Assembly (NCBI GenBank): GCA_049724395.1 | Contig: JAUGWO010000046.1 | Location: forward strand, 1-64,000 | Direction of reading: 5' to 3' | DNA: 64,000 nucleotides | From: Spongospora subterranea f. sp. subterranea | Lineage: Eukaryota > Endomyxa: Phytomyxea > Phytomyxea > Plasmodiophorida | Shown: in pieces, positions 58,001 through 64,000 of the stretch | Layout: every line of letters starts with the position of its first letter | Numbering within the stretch: the first letter of the stretch is position 1 | Notes under the pieces: generated by a model | The model's input: only the letters and a program-made list of their open reading frames with translations | What the model was told of the DNA's origin: nothing | The model's database searches: none | Translations under genes and position numbers: made by a program

Positions 58001-58636
58001 TATGTTATCACTGCTGCCTAACGTTGTTCACTCACCAATTCTATTATTGTTCCCCATAGACTATCGAGATTCAAATGTGCCGAGCTTTGGCGTAAAGGAA
58101 TCCCATGTTCTCAATACAAAAATTGATTGATTTGACGACGTATGCAACATTTCAAGGACAGGAAGAAAAAATATTTGTATTTGAAAAAAAATGAGCTTAA
58201 CTTCGGGTTTTTGAAGAAATCCGACACTTATTTTGGAATGGAGGGAATACCAAATAATTTTATTATCAAAAGTAAATTTAACTAATGCTATTCGTAAACT
58301 GGAGATTTAGAACTTCGCTCGAAGCATGTGCAGCAACAAGGGGTTAACATTGATTACGTTCAAGACTGACAGGATTTATCAAGGTCTGGATCAATTCCCA
58401 GTCTTTTGTACGATTGTAGGTATCATTGCATCGCCCAATCCGAATCGGGAATAATATGGAAGGGCAAGTCTGTAGTTGTGAGGAAGATATTGGGCGGAAA
58501 CTGTATAAACAGTTGATCTGTTATTGAGTACGTTTGCCATCATGTATGGTGATATCAGACCATTGATGACCTGTTTACATATGTTCCCATCAGTTTCACT
58601 ATCATATCCCGTTAATCTCAGCCACTTCCGGGAGAG

Positions 58637-58712
58637 GAGTTCCCCCATCTCAACCAGTTCCCAATCTCAACCAGTTCCCCATCTCAATCAGTTCTTAATC
58701 TCAACCAGTTCC
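58637..58712. repeat. 17-bp microrepeat, about 4 copies
   Basis: ATCTCAACCAGTTCCCC and close variants are repeated in tandem. Confidence 0.75.
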
Positions 58713-58879
58713 CCCTTCTTTACAGTTTATCTCCTCGTCGGTCGGTCACTCAGTCTGACATAACGCCTTCTCAATCCAAGCGATATTCGCTCATACATCT
58801 GCTGCTTCATGGCCAATCGAATCCCCGTGTTATGGAGGAGACCTTCATACAACATCATAACATGGGATGATCTATCCAA

Positions 58880-60690
58880 CGCCATAGTATCAAATCAGCT
58901 CCAGTAATCGCCACGACTGATTGCGAAATCCGCTCAATTATTGCCAGTGTTCTAGGTCGAAGCCATGAAGTCCAGGATACATATCGGGAAGAGATGGAAG
59001 CCATATCGAAAAAGTAATCACTCAAACCGAGTTGTCCCGATTGTTTATACCCAATGGATCAGGTTCGCGTTCCCCTTCCATTACCTTCTCGATCGCGTAT
59101 TTGACGTTGGACTTGACGTTGATTCCAACACGGGATTATTGATTGCCCGACGATCTCAGTACGAGAATGATGTTCGTTTTAGAAAGAACGATTACCCATA
59201 TCATATGGAGACCGGTACGTTTATAGATCCAACAAAACGATTAATGAATGATTCGATGAGACGATATTGTTCAGGAATTGAGCATTATATATTATGGGCG
59301 GGTTCTGCGTCTGCTTTGGAATCGGCAACAAATACGTCCAATTCGATGCGTGAGTTCATTCCAGATCATCTTCATCAGTGCGAGATGCGATATTTTGTGA
59401 ATCCGGTGAATCTGCAGAGCGTCAAGGAGATTTGTCACGCACACGTATTCTTTAGAACCACATGATGATAAACGGTGTTAATTGGGGCAGTAATATCAGC
59501 GATATCTATCAGATATCTTGTCATTTATTATAATATTCACTTAGCTCAAAACATGAAAAACTAGTGGGGGTTTCTCCGGCCCTATTGGTCTGGTTAATCT
59601 ACTTTCGGCGCCATGTGACATCAGACAATTGGCAGGTATTGAATCCTCTTGGCAATTCGTTTATGTAGGTCCATATTTATTGTATGCCAAAGAGCTGGCG
59701 ATCGCATTGCAGAAATTCAGGTAAATGCTTCATGTTTTAATGGATAGTAGGCAAGACTTGCTGATTGACCTCACTTGGCACATTCTCATTATGGGGGATC
59801 AGAATTCTCATTTCTAGGAGTTTGAAAGTTTAGTCACATTCTAGAGAAGCTAAAAAACGCCTGAAATTGATGATTAGACTGCGACACTCTGTTTTTATCC
59901 TTTGGGTCATGCCACAGAGTGCCCAATACTATCCATTAGGTGTAGAGCCGCTCAAACTTTAAAGATGTACCAGTATTTTACACGAATTTGGGCCAATCCG
60001 CGTGAACTATCGTATAATACTTGGGATTCTGTTCAGTCCATTGATGTATATCTAAGGTTTTTAAGTGTTCTTCCATTTTATTCTCGTACTTACCATGAGT
60101 CTCTCAGTCCAACATTTTTATCCCCTAGTTGATATCTCGATCTTTGAGAAAGTTGTTCAACAGTTTGCGGAATTTCCATTTGAATGGTTGTTGAGATTAT
60201 GAAACAGACATGTGCAGAGCTCCGCTTGTTTGATATCAGCATCTCAAACAGATTCTATAATTGTGTCCGGTCGTAATTGCACTTCTCAAATTACGATGAA
60301 AATCTTCTTTTTAGGTTGATTCATTGCTAAAATTTCCTCTGGCTTCGCTGCGAAGACAATAGGATAATTGAGTGGGTTCATGTTCGTTTCACGTTCCGGG
60401 TTGTAAACGTTGGTTTCTTTTGCGCGACCTCGTTGTCAATTGCTCAAATGAATCAATCAGATCATCAATCGCCGAACTAATCCCAGAGTCAATATCATGT
60501 GCCCAACAATCGGCTGAACCAGGAACGAATCACATTCCTGTCACAGATCACCACAGATCTTATCGTCTCGCGCGGCCTCAACCTGTCGTCGATAGCCATC
60601 ACTCATCGGGCTGCGCTAACAGAGAACAAGTGGCGCATTCTTCAGAGTCCGAATAAAGACTGCGCAGATTATCATCATAATATCAACGAT
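58880..60690 (+). CDS. Probable multi-exon gene of unknown function (borders unresolved)
   Basis: Several plus-strand stretches look coding and are spaced like exons. These are APVIATTDCEIRSIIASVLG near 58.9 kb; the long frame 58965-59465 (PYHMETGTFIDPTKRLMNDS, MREFIPDHLHQCEMRYFVNP); GIESSWQFVYVGPYLLYAKE at 59.64-59.72 kb, ending at a GTAAAT donor; YQYFTRIWANPRELSYNTWD at 59.97 kb; VDISIFEKVVQQFAEFPFEW at 60.13 kb; and RITFLSQITTDLIVSRGLNL at 60.52 kb. I recognise no family. It may be one gene, two genes or partly pseudogenised sequence. The last frame ends at the ATG of the RRM gene. Confidence 0.35.
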
Positions 60691-60701
60691 CTAGGTAAAC
60701 G

Positions 60702-62385
60702 ATGACCTTGAGCGAACCTGTTCAGGTGGAGGAATCCGAGAACGCCAATTCCAAACAGGATTCGGAGAATCAGGAGGCCGCTGCTGTTGATGATGGAGCG
60801 GAAGCAAGGGATTTTGAAGAATCGCCGGCTTCAGTTAACAGGGATCTTGATACCGAGGCGGTTGCCGAGACAACAGAAGAGGTGACTCCCGCAGAGGTAC
60901 AGGAGCAAGAGCCTGTGGCTGAAGAGGATGAAGCGGGATCAACTCAAGAGCAGCCCTTATCCCAGGAAGTGGAGCAACCAGTGAACTATCAGGAAGAACA
61001 TCAACCAGATAACTCTCCCGATACATCTCCAGCAGAGGAACAACACGATGAGCAGTCTCCACCCGATCATATTGCTGTCGCTCCCGTAGATTCGTCATCC
61101 AAGGGATTACAACAGGAGGCTGTCCGTGGCAATAACCTCATTGTCAATTACGTCCCAAGAAGCTGCACTGATACGACTCTGTATGAATTGTTTACCCCGT
61201 TTGGCGAGATTGAAAGTGCGAGGTCGATTATTGACAGGCAATCTGGGCAGGTATTTTAGAATTTTCATTTCAAACTAACCGGTTCTCAATACTTGCTTCA
61301 GTGTCAGGGTTATGGATTCGTAAAGTTTGTTAGCAGCGATAGCGCCAGCGCAGCTGTTGCTCATTTTCAAAATGTCATTCCTGATGAACGGCAGCTAAAA
61401 GTCCATTTTGCCCGTCCTTCTTCTACCCACAAGCAATGTAATATTTACGTCAGCGGTCTTCCCGTTACCTACACGGATGCTGATGTTTTATCATTATTTC
61501 AATTATATGGGCCTGTCGTAGAAATCAAACTGCTCCTAGGTATGGCAATGTGTTTCAATTGATAATTGCCAACGTAACAGTGCATCTTAGGCAAGGATGG
61601 TGAAAGTCGCGGATGCGGATTTGTACGACTTAGTAATATTGCCAAAACGCATACAGCGATTGCAGCGTTGAATGAGTCGGTACCGCCTAACGGTTCCAGC
61701 AGAATTTCTGTTTCACTTGCTGCTGGAACAAAACGTGAGTCAATGATGAACGCGGCACCGTTTGGCGGGTATTCTCCTCAGACGTTCAACCCACCACCGT
61801 TTTATGGTGGTTACCCGTCTTCTCAACCCTCATATGGTGCTCCAGGATACTATCCCAATCCATATGAGCAACAGCAAATGGCCATGCCCTCTGCTCAGGG
61901 ATATGGTTATTATCCCCATGCGGGAGATCCCTCTCAAGCCTATGGACGATATCCTGTACCTCCTGCTTATCCAGGCTCCTACGCCCCTGCAAAGACATAC
62001 TCCTGTTGCCAGGCCAGATGTTTCTCCATATGGTGCGCCGCCAGGCATTGCCCAGGCCTCTGGTAGAACTTCATATACAGGCGTCTGTTTATTCTGTTTC
62101 AACTTGCCGATGGAATACGACGAGAATTCTTTAAGGAGCATGTTTTGCCAGTTCGGTGTGGTCTCGAACGTGAAAGTAATGAGAGATCCGCTAACAGGTC
62201 GCAGCAAAGGTTACGGATTTGTCAATCTTGCAACGGAGGAACAAGCACTTGCCGCAATCGCCGCCTTGAATGGATATCCTATCGCCGGCAAAGCACTAAA
62301 AGTGCAATTCAAGACTCCGGGTCCAGGAACAGGATCGGTAGCCCCAGTCGGGATGCCAACACAGCAGGTACCTGGATATTATTGA
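60702..62385 (+). CDS. RNA-binding protein with three RRMs (ELAV/CELF-like layout)
   Basis: Exons 60702-61250, 61302-61539 and 61591-62385. About the first 140 residues are acidic and Gln/Glu-rich. RRM1 starts with NNLIVNYVPRSCTDTTLYEL (RNP2) and has CQGYGFVKF (RNP1). RRM2 has NIYVSGLPVTYTDADVLSLF and SRGCGFVRL. A Gly/Pro/Tyr-rich linker (YGGYPSSQPSYGAPGYYPNP and so on) separates RRM3, which has GVCLFCFNLPMEYDENSLRS and GYGFVNLATEEQA. Two close RRMs, a hinge, then a third RRM is the ELAV/CELF arrangement; such proteins control mRNA stability, splicing or translation. A 1-nt frame break lies at about 61992-61998, just before RRM3. No splice choice fixes it, so RRM3 is out of frame as written. 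Repaired length would be about 526 residues. Confidence 0.85.
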
Positions 62386-62827
62386 TCGCTTGGGTTTGTA
62401 ACGGTTCCGTTATCGTCTCCAAAAATATTAGTCCGACGAATAATCCGATTATCTGTCTCTGTCGAGGTTCATACATACAATTATAATCCATTTATCGTTA
62501 ATTCATTGCGTTGTTGTTGTGATCTTACTCAGTTATTCATTGGCATTGATTAATTGCCGGTCGTTGATATATCTGTATCACCATTGCGGTTGTTAGTTAA
62601 ATCCTCTAGTGCGAGCGTTGATACTCCTCGCCCTTTACTCTTGTTTCCTGTGGTTTGGTTGTGATTTTGTTGTAAAAAAAACGAGTTGCTTCTATTATCG
62701 AGATGGACTAGTTTTTGCAATAAACTGATGCTATAAATCTGCTTTGACCGCGAATCGGTCCGCCCGGGGTTTTTCAGAATATTTAGTCCGTGGAACTGTC
62801 GTTTCTCCATTGTTGATTGCGTTGAAA
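62386..62827. other. Intergenic, no gene seen
   Basis: T-rich sequence holding the 3' UTR of the RRM gene and the promoter of the SRR1-like gene. Confidence 0.5.
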
Positions 62828-63784
62828 ATGACGCTGACCGTATCCAATAGCGAATGGAAATTGGTTAGCAGAAGACGTGCTTTCAACCGTCGAAAGTCTT
62901 GTAATCCCGCAATCGATAATTCGTGTAGTAATGTTCCCTACCCAGTAGATTTTATATGCCGTCGGATGCCCAATGTTGTCAGCTCATTATCCAGAACCCC
63001 ATTTTTCACGTCTGCTCATCAATGGCTCAGCAATCACGCTTTTTTCATGCGCAACGAGCATATCGATATTGTCTGCTATGGGATAGGGAGGTGGGTTTAT
63101 CCATGGATATCAGGGTCTTGATTGTACTAATAACGATCAGGTTTGGTGGCAGTCGTGCCGCACAACATCAGCTGGCCTTCCTCATGCTTTTAGTAATAGC
63201 TTGGAAGGACCGTATCAGGCATCCGGTGTTAGTGTACGACCCACTATTGGATGTAAACGAACGGGAGTACCTAAAATCGGCATGTCTAACCGATATTGCA
63301 CTCAACGAAGAAGGTCGACGAAAGGTCACACGACCAACGCTATTTTACATGCCACATTGTGGTCGAGCTTTGTACAAGTAAATGTTCAAACTTGGTTCAT
63401 CTATAGATTTTCTGATGTTGATCTTAGTAATCTTCTGGGTGCTAATTGGTCCACTTTAGAGAACGTCTGTGTATTGGGGAATTCCCTGGTAATGTCAACT
63501 AGATGACAAATGGTTTATCTCACAGTGATAATGTCAACAACAGGATCGTTATTGCTCTGCGAGCAAACAAAGCGACGATGATATCTTCATCAGGGCGCTA
63601 GAAGCGTTCTGGTCCGCAGACGCCTGTTCGTATGAGGATCCGGGATGAAGTCTGTTTGGGCGCTTTTAACGATCTCTCAGTCCACTACTTCACTCGAGAA
63701 GCCTTGAACAAGCTACCTACACATCTCAATGCCAAACTTGCAGACTCAGAAACCATAATTAGTGCAATTCGCATCGGACAATGA
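62828..63784 (+). CDS. SRR1-like domain protein
   Basis: Exons 62828-63090, 63141-63377, 63428-63488 and 63544-63784. NSEWKLVSRRRAFNRRK opens the protein. HIDIVCYGIGRFGGSRAAQHQLAF and PVLVYDPLLDVNEREYL form the Rossmann-like core. RPTLFYMPHCGRALYNNLLG, ANWSTLENVCVLGNSL and GAFNDLSVHYF are the family blocks. SRR1/BER1 proteins act in circadian control in plants and in haem and microtubule-related phenotypes in yeast; biochemical activity is unsettled. The frame closes early at TGA 63646-63648, while the conserved FNDLSVHYF is one nucleotide out of phase. One G too many in a GGG run at 63642-63644 would explain it. It is convergent with the partial minus-strand gene. Confidence 0.85.
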
Positions 63785-63877
63785 TCAACAGCTTACGTCA
63801 ATATATATTCACAGTATTGTGCAATGATATACGTTATAAACTATATTAAATATGGTAGATATGTTTAAATTAATCCT

Positions 63878-64000
63878 TCAACCAGTAGCGATGATGCACC
63901 CGTCTGCTTTCCCAGCGACAAAGGTTCCGGAATCGTTAAGTATTCCAACCGCATTTACATTAGCCTTTGATTTTGCCCCTAATAGCGTTATTCGTTGAAA
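63878..64000 (-). CDS. C-terminal end of a gene running off the window, possibly beta-propeller
   Basis: The minus-strand frame from the window edge to TGA at 63880-63878 reads about 40 residues, including ANVNAVGILNDSGTFVAGKA then DGCIIATG. The rhythm resembles a WD40 or similar propeller blade. Too short to assign; the 5' part lies beyond 64000. Confidence 0.45.
   Translation of the reverse strand, partial: FQRITLLGAKSKANVNAVGILNDSGTFVAGKADGCIIATG

Overview
The window is nuclear DNA of a eukaryote. Its genes are split by short GT-AG introns, commonly 43-65 nt. They encode calreticulin, a voltage-gated K+ channel, a glutamine amidotransferase, a pyruvate dehydrogenase E2/E3BP-type protein with a mitochondrial presequence, a WDR90/POC16-type centriole protein, a second EF-hand/WD40 protein, an RRM protein and an SRR1-like protein. 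Calreticulin with a C-terminal RDEL, a voltage-sensing-phosphatase-like protein and a WDR90 homologue argue against a fungus or land plant. They suggest a heterotrophic protist that builds centrioles or cilia. Crinkler-type kinase motifs and the transposon families would fit a stramenopile- or rhizarian-like lineage, but I cannot place it further from sequence alone.

Layout. 1-16.3 kb is a transposon-rich accessory region. It holds a zinc-knuckle/OTU element remnant, a decayed piggyBac-like element bracketed by palindromes, a Crinkler-type kinase-like gene, a secreted internally duplicated protein, an intact hAT element with perfect TIRs and an 8-bp target duplication, and Ty3, mariner and possible Harbinger-type remnants. 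From 16.8 to 53.9 kb is a gene-rich segment whose strands mostly alternate: WDR90 (+), Kv channel (-), GPI-type secreted protein (+), type I membrane protein (-), amidotransferase (+), EF-hand/WD40 protein (-), calreticulin (+), RidA (-), RPEL-RCC1 protein (+), voltage-sensor/PTEN-like protein (-), E3BP-like protein (-). Convergent partners are only about 80-550 bp apart. From 54 to 64 kb there is a 53-bp satellite, a mariner remnant, a poorly resolved gene, an RRM protein, SRR1 and the 3' end of a minus-strand gene.

Two large satellites (52-bp unit, about 4 kb; 53-bp unit, about 1.5 kb) and two small arrays (46 and 48 bp) all lie in intergenic regions between divergently transcribed genes. 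The most notable coding finds are a voltage-sensing-phosphatase-like protein whose catalytic Cys is replaced by Ser, a fusion of RPEL-like (actin-binding type) repeats to an RCC1 propeller, and an E2-like protein lacking the DHRxxxDG catalytic residues. Four otherwise convincing host genes each contain a single 1-2 nt frame break, so indel errors in this assembly are likely. Apparent frameshifts elsewhere should be read with that in mind.
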